34,584 nucleotides of DNA, from contig JADYYE010000146.1 of NCBI GenBank assembly GCA_020853815.1, positions 1-34,584 on the forward strand, written 5' to 3'. The notes beneath the pieces were generated by a model. It did not search any database. It was not told the DNA's origin and saw nothing but the letters and a program-made list of their open reading frames with translations. Shown here in pieces: positions 7,588 through 15,368 of this stretch; the stretch's first letter is position 1; each line of letters opens with the position of its first letter. This DNA comes from Phycisphaerales bacterium (GTDB taxonomy: Bacteria > Planctomycetota > Phycisphaerae > Phycisphaerales > UBA1924). Made by a program: the position numbers and the translations under genes.

Positions 7588-9504
7588 ATGTGGAAGCTCG
7601 TTCTTCCGCTCATCACGCTGATCGCCGCGATCGCGCTCTCCGCGGCCGCGGATCGCCCGCTCCCGCGCGCCGACTTCACCTTCATCAACCGCGGCGACAT
7701 CACGACGCTCGACGTCCATCAGATGTCGTGGATGATGGACCTCCGCATGGCGCGCCTGCTGTGCGAGGGCCTCGTTCGCCCCAACATCTTCACGCGCGAG
7801 TACACGCTCGAGCCGGCCGCCGCCGAATCGCTCCCCGAAATCTCGTACGACGGGCGCACCTACACGTTCCACCTGCGTCGCGACGCGAAGTGGTCCAACG
7901 GCGAGCCGGTGACGGCCCGCGATTACCTGTTCTCCTGGCGTCGCGCCATGCTCCCCGAGAACTCGACGGACTACACCACGCTCTTCTGGTTGATGGAGGG
8001 CGGGCGCGAGTTCTTTGACCTGCGTGCCGCGGACCTCGCAGCGCACGCGCGGCGAGTGAAGGACCTTTCTGCATCGGAGCGGCGCGAGGCGGCGCGGGCG
8101 CTCTGGGAAAAATCCTGCGCCGACTTTGATCGCCTCGTCAATCTCCGCGCGCCGGACGAGAACACGCTGGTCTTCACCCTGAGCAGGCGCGTTCCGTATT
8201 TCCTGGACCTCATGTCGATGCCGGTCTTCTATCCGGTGTATCCGCCGCTGGTCTCGGCCCACGACACGATCGACCCCGACTCGGGGCGCGTCAAGACCGA
8301 TCCCTCGTGGACCAAGGCCGGCACGTTCATCACCAACGGGCCGTTCAGGCTGATGGTGTGGCGTTTCAAGCGCGACATGCGCCTGGAAGCCAATCCGTAC
8401 TACTGGAATCTCGCGGCGCTCAACGTCAGGTCGATCGCGATCCCGAGCGTCGAGGACCCCAACGCGGCGGTGATGGCCTTCCGCACCGGCGCGGTCGACT
8501 GGGTGAGCGACGTGAACGCGGGCTATCGCGGCGAGCTGATCGCGCAGAAGGAAGCGCATTTCGCGGAGCATCGAGCGGAATACGAGGCGCTGGTCGCGCA
8601 GGGGCTCGATCCGATCGAGGTGGATCGTCGCCTGCCGCCCGACCCGCGCGCGACGATGCACGCGTACCCCGCGTTCGGCACGTACTTCTACAACTTCAAC
8701 TGCCGCCCGGCGCTCCCCGATGGACGCGCCAATCCCTTTGCGGACGCGAAGGTTCGGCGTGCGTTCTCGATGTCGATCGATAAGGAGGTCCTGGCGCGGG
8801 ACGTTCGCCGCTCGGGCGAGGTCGCGACGGATGTGCTCATCCCGCCGGGCTCGATCAACGGGTATCGCTCGCCGCGCGGCCTGGCGTTCGACCCCGCGCG
8901 GGCGCGGGCGCTCCTGGCCGAGGCGGGCTATCCAGACCCCACGAAGTTCCCGGTGGTTGAGGTGCTGTTCAACAAGGACTCGGGGCACGACCTGATCGCG
9001 GAGTACATCGCGCGCCAGTGGCAGACCAACCTCGGCGTGCCGGTGCAGCTCACGACCAAGGAGATCAAGGTTTTTCGCGACGACCTTCGCACCGGCACCT
9101 TCATGACCAGCCGCGCCGGGTGGTACGGCGACTACGGCGATCCGACGACGTTCCTCGAGATCAACCGCACGGCGGACGGCAACAACGACCGCGGCTACAG
9201 CAACCCGACCTACGACGCGCTGCTCGATCGCGCCGAGACCGAACTCGACGCGGGCAAACGGCTGCAACTGCTGCAGGAAGCCGAGCGAATGATCGTGGAG
9301 GATGAACTCCCGCTGATCCCGCTGTTCGTGCAGAACAACTTCTATCTGTTCGACGCGCATCGCGTGTCGGGCGTCAGCTCGCACCCGCGCAGCGAACAGC
9401 AGCTCTTCCGCGTGGACATCCTGGGCGATGGCAAGGGCGCGGAGAAGGCGCTGGCGCTGCCGGCGCTCGCGCATCCCGTCGAAGGTGGCGGGGGCTCGCC
9501 ATGA
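7588..9504 (+). CDS. ABC transporter solute-binding protein, family 5 (oligopeptide type)
   Basis: This 638-residue exported protein is the substrate receptor of a peptide-type ABC importer. An N-terminal hydrophobic signal (residues 3-20, ending SAAA) leads into the family 5 core: ITTLDVHQM near 31-39, GLVRPN, LPEISYDGRTYTFHLRRDAKWSNGEPVTARDYLFSWRR split over about 82-120, TNGPFRL near 250, and late VRRAFSMSIDKE. Family members bind oligopeptides, dipeptides, nickel or sugars, so the ligand is open. The protein is longer than typical OppA (about 540 residues) because of insertions, including one around 130-200 and another near 300-350. Its stop codon overlaps the start of the permease gene by 4 nt (ATGA), which implies translational coupling. 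Confidence 0.93.
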   Translation: MWKLVLPLITLIAAIALSAAADRPLPRADFTFINRGDITTLDVHQMSWMMDLRMARLLCEGLVRPNIFTREYTLEPAAAESLPEISYDGRTYTFHLRRDAKWSNGEPVTARDYLFSWRRAMLPENSTDYTTLFWLMEGGREFFDLRAADLAAHARRVKDLSASERREAARALWEKSCADFDRLVNLRAPDENTLVFTLSRRVPYFLDLMSMPVFYPVYPPLVSAHDTIDPDSGRVKTDPSWTKAGTFITNGPFRLMVWRFKRDMRLEANPYYWNLAALNVRSIAIPSVEDPNAAVMAFRTGAVDWVSDVNAGYRGELIAQKEAHFAEHRAEYEALVAQGLDPIEVDRRLPPDPRATMHAYPAFGTYFYNFNCRPALPDGRANPFADAKVRRAFSMSIDKEVLARDVRRSGEVATDVLIPPGSINGYRSPRGLAFDPARARALLAEAGYPDPTKFPVVEVLFNKDSGHDLIAEYIARQWQTNLGVPVQLTTKEIKVFRDDLRTGTFMTSRAGWYGDYGDPTTFLEINRTADGNNDRGYSNPTYDALLDRAETELDAGKRLQLLQEAERMIVEDELPLIPLFVQNNFYLFDAHRVSGVSSHPRSEQQLFRVDILGDGKGAEKALALPALAHPVEGGGGSP

Positions 9505-10508
9505 CCCGCCTCATCCTGACACGCCTGGCCCAGCTGCCGCTCGTACTCCTCGCGGTGTACACACTGACGCTCGCGCTGGCGTGGGCGATCCCGGGCAATC
9601 CGCTGGAGAACTCGGAGCGTCGCCCGCCGCCCGAGGTCGAGGCCGCGATGAAATCGCAGTACAACCTCGACAGCTTCTGGTCGTTCTATTGGTCGTATCT
9701 CGACAGCGCGACGGGCGTGCGGGCGGCCCGCGACCACTTCAGCGGCCGTGCCGAGAGCGAGCGTCGCCGCTTGGAATCACTCCACCTCGCCCCGCCGCCG
9801 CGACGCGTGTTCGATCTCGGGCCATCGCTTCAGTATCGCGATCAGCGGGTCTCCGAGATCATCGCGGGCTCACTCCCGGTGTCGGCCCAGCTCGGGGTGG
9901 TCGCGATCATCCTGGCGATCCTGATCGGCACGCCCGCGGGTGTGCTCGGCGGCGTGCGCCCCGGCACCTGGATCGACTCGCTCTCGCTGGCCATCGCGCT
10001 CATCGGCATCAGCCTGCCCAGCTTCGTCACGGGCACGCTGCTCGTGCTCGTGTTCCCGGTGTGGCTGGGCGTCGGCAAGGTCGGCGGCTGGGGGTCGCTC
10101 TCGCAGATGATCCTGCCCGCGCTCACGCTCAGCCTGCCGTTCGCGGCCTACATCGCCCGCCTCACCCGCATGGGCATGGTCGAGGCGATGTCGAGCGACT
10201 ACATCCGCACCGCACGCGCCAAGGGCCTGCCCGAATCCAGCGTCGTGATGCGCCACGCGCTCAAGAACGCGGCGTTGCCCGTCGTGAGCTACCTCGGGCC
10301 GGCGTGCGCGATGGCGATGACAGGATCGTTCGTGGTGGAACGCGTCTTCAACGTGCCGGGCCTGGGCCAGCACTTTGTGAACGCGGTGCTGAACAAGGAC
10401 CTCTTCCTCATCATCGGCGTGGTGCTGGTCTTCTCCACCATGCTGGTGCTCTTCAACCTCGTGGTCGACGTGCTGTATCGCTGGATCGATCCGAGGATTC
10501 GGACCTGA
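9501..10508 (+). CDS. ABC transporter permease, OppB/DppB family
   Basis: This 335-residue inner-membrane permease has a first helix near 10-30, a cluster of helices from about 130 to the C-terminus, and the cytoplasmic EAA loop in the form EAMSSDYIRTARAKGLPE, the signature of OppB/DppB proteins. An extra segment of about 35 residues lies between YNLDSFWSFYWSYL and FDLGPSLQYRD, where relatives are continuous. It overlaps the solute-binding protein gene (ATGA at 9501-9504). The usual next genes, oppC and the ATPases oppD/oppF, are absent; an octamer repeat begins within 10 nt of the stop. A working transporter would need partners encoded elsewhere. Confidence 0.93.
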   Translation: MTRLILTRLAQLPLVLLAVYTLTLALAWAIPGNPLENSERRPPPEVEAAMKSQYNLDSFWSFYWSYLDSATGVRAARDHFSGRAESERRRLESLHLAPPPRRVFDLGPSLQYRDQRVSEIIAGSLPVSAQLGVVAIILAILIGTPAGVLGGVRPGTWIDSLSLAIALIGISLPSFVTGTLLVLVFPVWLGVGKVGGWGSLSQMILPALTLSLPFAAYIARLTRMGMVEAMSSDYIRTARAKGLPESSVVMRHALKNAALPVVSYLGPACAMAMTGSFVVERVFNVPGLGQHFVNAVLNKDLFLIIGVVLVFSTMLVLFNLVVDVLYRWIDPRIRT

Positions 10509-10516
10509 AGAAGTGT

Positions 10517-10556
10517 GAAGAGACGAAGAGACGCAAAGACGCAGAGACGAAGTGAA
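10517..10556. repeat. Octamer repeat (gaagagac type)
   Basis: In-phase units: gaagagac, gaagagac, gcaaagac, gcagagac, gaagtgaa. The complement of the first unit is gtctcttc, the same word that repeats inside ileS at 28477-28500. The array starts 8 nt after the oppB-like stop codon. Confidence 0.85.
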
Positions 10557-10753
10557 GAGAAGAGGCGGCGACTTGGCGGGTGCCGTTGTGATGAAGTGGC
10601 GGAGTGTAAAGACAAGACGCCCTCCGTCACGGTCGGGCGACTGATCGGCAGGCACGTTGATCTCGCACGAACGCTCCGATCGTCCGAGCACATGAATACG
10701 CCGTCGCGGCGACCCTTCTCCGCCCGGACCACTTGACCACGTCCTGCCTTCCG

Positions 10754-10788
10754 CCACTCCCCCTTTCCCGATTCCCCACTCCCGCTCT
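10754..10788. repeat. Inverted heptamer repeat
   Basis: Five 7-nt units: ccactcc, ccctttc, ccgattc, cccactc, ccgctct. The complement reads gagtggg, gaatcgg and so on, matching the heptamer family at 3827-3875. Confidence 0.7.
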
Positions 10789-10814
10789 TCTCTTCCACGA
10801 CTCACGGGCGTTTT

Positions 10815-10878
10815 CTTCGTGTCTTCGTGTCTTCTCACTCCGTTTCATTGTCTCTTCGTTCCCCTGTCTCCTTCCCCG
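10815..10878. repeat. Octamer repeat (cttcgtgt) covering the APC permease stop codon
   Basis: Units cttcgtgt, cttcgtgt, cttctcac, tccgtttc, attgtctc, ttcgttcc, cctgtctc run in 8-nt phase. The permease stop codon (complement of tca, 10835-10837) and its last codons fall inside the array. Confidence 0.75.
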
Positions 10879-12193
10879 TCATTCTCGACCACACGAGGTA
10901 CACCGGGATGCCCGCCAGCAGCACGCCGACCCAGGTCACGCAGGTCTTCCAGTCCGCCATGATCGAGAGCACCGTCATCATCACCGAGCTGGCGACGAAG
11001 AGCAGCGGCACCACGGGATAGCCGAAGCATCGGTAAGCCCGCGGCATGTCGGGACGCTTGGCGCGCATGATGAAGATCGTCGCGCCCGCCAGCCCGTAGA
11101 AGATCCACATCGTGAACACGAAGCTCCCGGCCATCCTGCCGAACGACTCGAGAAACCAGACCGCGGCGCACGATAGCACGCACTGGCACCAGAGCGCGAC
11201 GGCGGGCGTGCCGAATCGCGGGTGGACACGCGACAGAAACGCAAAGAGCAGGCCGTCGCGTGATTGGGCGTAGGTGACGCGGGCGCCCGTGAGGATCGAG
11301 CCGAGCGTGGAGCCGAGTGTGGAAACGACGACGATGAGCATCACGCCGGTGCCGCCCGCGGACCCGACCAGCGTGGTCAGGATCGCCGGCGCGACGTTGC
11401 CCTGCCTGGCCATCTCGGAGATGGGCATCATCCAGATGTAAACGGCGTTGACGGCGAGGTAGAGCCCGGTGATGAAGATCGTTCCGCCCATGTAGATAAG
11501 CGGGAGCTTGCGCTCGGGCTGCTTGATCTCGCCGGCAATGGCGCCGACGTCGCTCCATCCGTCGTAGGTCCACAGCACGCCGCTCATGATGCCGACCAGG
11601 ACCAGGTGAAGAGGCTGGAGCGAGGGCGAGGCGTGGAAGTTGTCCGCGGAGCCCTTGCGGAGCACGAGGGCGAGCGCGACGATCGCGACGAGCGCGAGGA
11701 CCTTGAGCGCGGTAAGGACCGTGGCGACGCCCGCGCCCAGCGACACGCCGCGAGCGTTGATGAGCGTGAGCGCGACGATGAGGGCGATGGTGGTGTAGCG
11801 GGCGTCCCAGGTGATGCCCAGGAGCGGGTGCAGGTTCTCCGTGAAAATAACGGCGATGCCCGCGGCGGCGGCGGGCTTGGAGACAAGCATGTAGGTCCAG
11901 CCGAAGACAAAGGCCATGCCGCGCCCGTAGCCCTCGCGGAGAAAGACGTACACGCCGCCCGATTGCGGGAACATGGTGGCCAGTTCGGCATAGGTGAACG
12001 CGCCGAAGAGCGAGATGACGCCGCCCGCGAGCCAGCAGAGGAGAACGACCAGCGGAGACTGGGTGGCGCCGGCGATCTCGGAAGGGGTCTTGAAGATGCC
12101 GCTGCCGATGATGATGCCGATCATGACGCCCAGCGCCGGCAGAGAGCCCAGGGCGCGGGGCAGATCGCGTGTTGATGGCGAAAGCTCGGGCAT
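10835..12193 (-). CDS. APC superfamily amino acid permease (LAT-like)
   Basis: This 452-residue polytopic protein has about 12 hydrophobic segments and the APC signature GIIIGSGIFKTPSEIAG near residues 25-41 in helix 1, where the backbone break binds the amino acid. Further family segments include GGVYVFLREGYG and YDGWSDVGAIAGEIKQPERK, typical of the LAT/PotE/YjeH branch. It probably exchanges or imports amino acids, but the substrate cannot be read from sequence. ATG at 12193 starts a short cytoplasmic N-terminus; no strong Shine-Dalgarno is evident. The last 15 or so residues (TGKETGERRDNETE) are encoded by the octamer repeat at 10815-10878, so the natural C-terminus seems to have been replaced or extended by repeat DNA. 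Confidence 0.93.
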   Translation of the reverse strand: MPELSPSTRDLPRALGSLPALGVMIGIIIGSGIFKTPSEIAGATQSPLVVLLCWLAGGVISLFGAFTYAELATMFPQSGGVYVFLREGYGRGMAFVFGWTYMLVSKPAAAAGIAVIFTENLHPLLGITWDARYTTIALIVALTLINARGVSLGAGVATVLTALKVLALVAIVALALVLRKGSADNFHASPSLQPLHLVLVGIMSGVLWTYDGWSDVGAIAGEIKQPERKLPLIYMGGTIFITGLYLAVNAVYIWMMPISEMARQGNVAPAILTTLVGSAGGTGVMLIVVVSTLGSTLGSILTGARVTYAQSRDGLLFAFLSRVHPRFGTPAVALWCQCVLSCAAVWFLESFGRMAGSFVFTMWIFYGLAGATIFIMRAKRPDMPRAYRCFGYPVVPLLFVASSVMMTVLSIMADWKTCVTWVGVLLAGIPVYLVWSRMTGKETGERRDNETE

Positions 12194-12360
12194 CCGGGTG
12201 GGGAGCGTACCGTCGATTCCGGGCGGATGAGGTGGAGACCAGGAAACGGCCGCCCGCCGGAGAGGCTCCCGGCGTCGCGGATCGGCGAACTATTCCCGAT
12301 CGTGCCGGATGGTCGATCTTGATGGAGCGAGCCGCGCATGGAGATGGGTGGAGACCGGAC

Positions 12361-13011
12361 ATGACGCTTCCTTGGAAGATTCTGGGCTGGATCACGGCGG
12401 CACTGGTCACGATCGCGGCCGGGGCGATCGGCTATCGGCTCGTGCGTGCGGACCTGACCGCGCACGTGTACAAGGAGCGGCTGGCGACGCTCTCCAAGGA
12501 CTATGAGCACTTGCGCGCGACGTACAACGAGGCGATCAAGCGGGCGGCGGTGTCGGAGCTGGTGGTTGAGAAGGGCAAGCTGTCGGTGCGCGTGCGGACG
12601 CAGGACGGCGCGGAGCGCGTGATCGACACGCCGTACGACCCCAAGGGCGAGATCTACGTAGACTATGCCGTGATCGATCAGCGGCTGTGGATCCGGCGCG
12701 TTTTTGACGCCAAGACGCCGCCGGAGAAGGGGCTGCTGATCGAGCCGGAGCTGGCGAGCGTGGACTGGAACGGGCCGAACGCGTCGCACGGCAAGGCGGT
12801 GTATCGCACGCTGTCGGAGGGGCGATGGGTGATCAGCGTGTCGGGCGATGGGGCGCTGGGGCTGACGAGACTTGACGGGCCGTCGCCGAGCCTGGCGGGC
12901 GCGCCGGAGATCAAGGATTATTCGGAGATCGAGGCCGAGGCGGCCAGGCAGGCAGAGGCGATCGGGGCGACGGAGGTGTGGGAGTGGATGTTCGGCGGAG
13001 GTAGGCCGTAG
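12361..13011 (+). CDS. Membrane-anchored protein of unknown function
   Basis: This 216-residue protein starts with one membrane helix (about residues 5-28, WKILGWITAALVTIAAGA), followed by a short coiled-coil stretch (30-60) and a globular domain with alternating beta-type sequence (VEKGKLSVRVRTQDG, EGRWVISVSGDGALGLTRL). The C-terminus ends in a charged helix and MFGGGRP. I do not recognise the family. ATG at 12361 is chosen over the longer open frame from 12169 because GGTGGAGA lies about 9 nt upstream and the membrane helix follows directly. It is divergent from the permease gene and followed by a repeat. Confidence 0.7.
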   Translation: MTLPWKILGWITAALVTIAAGAIGYRLVRADLTAHVYKERLATLSKDYEHLRATYNEAIKRAAVSELVVEKGKLSVRVRTQDGAERVIDTPYDPKGEIYVDYAVIDQRLWIRRVFDAKTPPEKGLLIEPELASVDWNGPNASHGKAVYRTLSEGRWVISVSGDGALGLTRLDGPSPSLAGAPEIKDYSEIEAEAARQAEAIGATEVWEWMFGGGRP

Positions 13012-13032
13012 AAACCGGAACAGGCCAACATC

Positions 13033-13104
13033 GCACATCTGCACTTCTGCACATGGGCACATCGCACATGGGTACTTGGGCACATGGACACATGGGCACA
13101 TGAC
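13033..13104. repeat. Octamer repeat (cacatggg type)
   Basis: The clearest part is five in-phase units at 13065-13104: cacatggg, tacttggg, cacatgga, cacatggg, cacatgac. Less regular units of the form gcacttct and gcacatgg precede them. It begins about 20 nt after the preceding stop codon. Confidence 0.8.
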
Positions 13105-13174
13105 GGTTGAGGTGAGCTCGGGTCGGGTACGCGGTCAACGAGCGCGATCGCGGCTCTTGCAGACCGATTTCCCA

Positions 13175-13198
13175 CCTGACCACTTGACCACTTCCCTT
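13175..13198. repeat. Short octamer repeat (cttgacca)
   Basis: Units cctgacca, cttgacca, cttccctt. The same word occurs at 10729-10740 and, inverted, at about 32424-32432. It contains TTGACC, which could mimic a -35 box. Confidence 0.5.
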
Positions 13199-13244
13199 TT
13201 TCCGTTCTGTGGTACGATGCGCCTTCCATTCAAAGGAGGCCGTC

Positions 13245-14333
13245 ATGTCTGATTCGACTCGCCGGGATTTCCTGAAGCGTTCTGCCGCCGCCACGGTGCT
13301 TGCCTCGGGCGCGATGACCGCCGCGGCGTCCGCGATGCGGCAGGCTGGCCAATCCGCAACCCAACCCGCGGGGAAGCAAGAGTCCAAGCCCGCGACGCCC
13401 GCGAAGATCGACGTTGAACGCCGCCCGTTCGGCAAGACCGACATGAAGGTCGCCATCCTGGGTTTCGGCTCTGCGGAGATCGGCTATGAGCGCACCGAGC
13501 AGGGCGTGGTGGACAAGATCCTGAACGCGGCGCTCGACCAGGGGCTGAACGTCGTGGACACCGCGGAGTGCTATGTCGACGCCGAGGAGCAGATCGGTCG
13601 CGCGATCTCGGGGCGTCGCAAGGAGTTCTACCTCTTCAGCAAGTGCGGGCACACCAAGAAGGAAGGCGGGCGCGGTGACGCGTGGAACAAGGACTCGCTC
13701 ATGCACTCGATCGAGCTGTCGCTCAAGCGCTGCAAGACCGACGTGCTCGACCTGATCCAGCTCCACTCCTGCTCGCTCGAAACGCTGCAGAAGGGCGAGT
13801 GCATCGAGGCCCTCGAAACGGCACGGAAGCAGGGCAAGGTGCGCTACATCGGCTACTCGGGCGATTCCAGGGCGGCGCGGTACGCCGTGGAATGCGGACG
13901 GTTTGATTCGCTCCAGACATCCGTCAACATCGCGGACCAGGAGTGCATCGAGTTGACGCTGCCGCTCGCCAAGGAGAAGGGCATGGGCGTGATCGCCAAG
14001 CGCCCGATCGCCAACGCGGCATGGCGCTACGACACGCAGCCGGAGAACGGCTATCACGTCGAGTATTGGAAGCGACTGCAGAAGCTGGCGTATGCGTTTG
14101 CGACCGGCGACAAGCGGAGCGACAACGGGCCGGACGGGGCGGCGGGCACGGCGCTGCGCTTCACGGCGTTCCAGCCCGGCGTGTGCGTGTGCATCGTGGG
14201 CACGAGCAAGCCGGAGCGTTGGCGTCAGAACGCCGAGCTGCTCAAGGCCGGGGCGCTCGGTGATGAAGCCTTGAAGTCGATCCGCGCCCGCTGGAAGGAA
14301 ATCGCCAGCGCCGAGTGGATCGGGCAGATCTGA
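13245..14333 (+). CDS. Tat-exported aldo/keto reductase
   Basis: This 362-residue protein has an aldo/keto reductase fold behind a twin-arginine signal (STRRDFLKRSAAATVLASG, Arg6-Arg7), so it is probably exported folded. The catalytic tetrad can be placed: Asp105 (VVDTAECY), Tyr110, Lys133 (LFSKCG) and His174 (LIQLHS). A late GTSKPE-type segment corresponds to the NADP(H)-binding loop. The start ATG at 13245 is fixed by a strong AAAGGAGG 6 nt upstream and by the Tat motif. Planctomycetes encode many Tat-tagged oxidoreductases; the substrate is unknown. It follows an octamer-rich spacer and stands alone. Confidence 0.93.
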   Translation: MSDSTRRDFLKRSAAATVLASGAMTAAASAMRQAGQSATQPAGKQESKPATPAKIDVERRPFGKTDMKVAILGFGSAEIGYERTEQGVVDKILNAALDQGLNVVDTAECYVDAEEQIGRAISGRRKEFYLFSKCGHTKKEGGRGDAWNKDSLMHSIELSLKRCKTDVLDLIQLHSCSLETLQKGECIEALETARKQGKVRYIGYSGDSRAARYAVECGRFDSLQTSVNIADQECIELTLPLAKEKGMGVIAKRPIANAAWRYDTQPENGYHVEYWKRLQKLAYAFATGDKRSDNGPDGAAGTALRFTAFQPGVCVCIVGTSKPERWRQNAELLKAGALGDEALKSIRARWKEIASAEWIGQI

Positions 14334-14447
14334 TCCGGGCGTCGAAGTTTGGATTGGCACGCTCGGGTGACGGACCTGCTCTTGAATAGGTTCCGGGTCG
14401 CCGCGTCGCGACGCCGCAACCCCAAAGGGCGACGGCGGTTGTTCTGC

Positions 14448-15314
14448 GTGGTGAACAATCGGCACGTCACGCCTGCTCCCGCCACGCCCGCAGAGGCAAC
14501 CGCTTCGCCCGCGCCGGATCGCGAGTTCTCATGCGAGGGCTGCGGCTACACGCTCGTCGCGCCTGTGCCGGGCGCTCGATGCCCGGAGTGCGGCAATCCG
14601 GCAGCCGAGTCCGATCCTGATCGCTGCTCGGGAAGCGCTTGGCAACGGCGCGCCGGCGTGAAAACATGGCTCCGGACCGCGCTCGGCGTGCTGTTCCGCC
14701 CGAGCAGGCTCGCCGGGAATCTGCGGATGACGCGCCCGGCGTTCGGACTCGCGGCGATCAACCTCGCGCTGGCGGGTTCGCTGCTGGTCGTCACGCCCGA
14801 TCGGATTCGCTCGTGGACCGAGATCATCTTCCCGCCGGGCGGTGTCGGTCCGGGCCAGAGCCGCGTGAAATGGGCGCTCGATGCCGTCACGACTTTTTTC
14901 GAACAGGCCGCGACGGGAATGGCCGTGCTCGCCGGCGCCTCGTTGCTCCTGGCGTTTGGCCTGTGGATCCGAAGGCGCCCCGATGACGCACGCGTGCAGC
15001 CGTTAGTCGTGATGCAGGTGGCCGCCCACGCAACGGCGGCGTGGCTCATCGCCGGGCCGGTCCGCTTCGTCGTTGAGCGATTCGCCCACGCGCTGCTCGA
15101 GCTCATGGCCCTCGAGACCTGGGAACGATGGGAGCAATCGCATCCGCTCGCCGTAGAACTCGCGTTGCGATTCCTCCCGGTCGGCTCGATGTGGGGCCTG
15201 CTCGCCGGCGCATTGCTGTTCTGGGTGCGAACATCGAGCGGCCTGCGTCGCCGGCGCTACGCGAGTCTGCTCCGACACGGACGCGCCGCAAGCAACCCGC
15301 GCGCGGATCACTGA
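14448..15314 (+). CDS. Membrane protein with N-terminal zinc ribbon
   Basis: This protein of about 288 residues starts with a zinc ribbon: CEGC at 29-32 and CPEC at 45-48 in the context CEGCGYTLVAPVPGARCPEC. Four or more hydrophobic segments follow, including FGLAAINLALAGSLLVV, MAVLAGASLLLAFGLWI and MWGLLAGALLFWV, so it is probably an inner-membrane protein with the ribbon in the cytoplasm. Function is unknown. The frame is open from a TTG at 14349, but the extra residues are arginine-rich and look non-coding; GTG at 14448 or 14451 is my choice and is uncertain. A GCGTCGCGACGC palindrome (14403-14414) lies upstream. The MFS gene with its own zinc ribbon starts 54 nt downstream. Confidence 0.7.
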   Translation: MVNNRHVTPAPATPAEATASPAPDREFSCEGCGYTLVAPVPGARCPECGNPAAESDPDRCSGSAWQRRAGVKTWLRTALGVLFRPSRLAGNLRMTRPAFGLAAINLALAGSLLVVTPDRIRSWTEIIFPPGGVGPGQSRVKWALDAVTTFFEQAATGMAVLAGASLLLAFGLWIRRRPDDARVQPLVVMQVAAHATAAWLIAGPVRFVVERFAHALLELMALETWERWEQSHPLAVELALRFLPVGSMWGLLAGALLFWVRTSSGLRRRRYASLLRHGRAASNPRADH

Positions 15315-15368
15315 TCGCCCCGCGTGTCGTCCTATGGTTCTCCCCGGCGAGGACGCACCCCGCCTGCC

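Larger units (their letters stand above)
10509..10834. other. Gene-free spacer built largely of short repeats
   Basis: This 326-nt spacer lies between convergent oppB-like and APC permease genes. It holds an octamer array at the left, about 170 nt without clear structure, a copy of the ccacttgaccac motif (10729-10740), an inverted heptamer array and the start of a second octamer array. No convincing gene or factor-independent terminator is seen. Confidence 0.7.
13012..13244. other. Intergenic region with octamer arrays and a possible promoter
   Basis: This 233-nt spacer holds the cacatggg array, a short cttgacca array, and TACGAT at 13213-13218 as a possible -10 for the reductase gene, about 27 nt before its ATG. 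No gene is seen. Confidence 0.6.

Noticed and set aside
6358-9474. 1038-residue minus-strand open frame opposite the secreted protein and solute-binding protein genes
   Set aside because: It is Arg/Gly/Val-rich with no domain and spans two real genes and their gap; it is a GC-rich antisense shadow.
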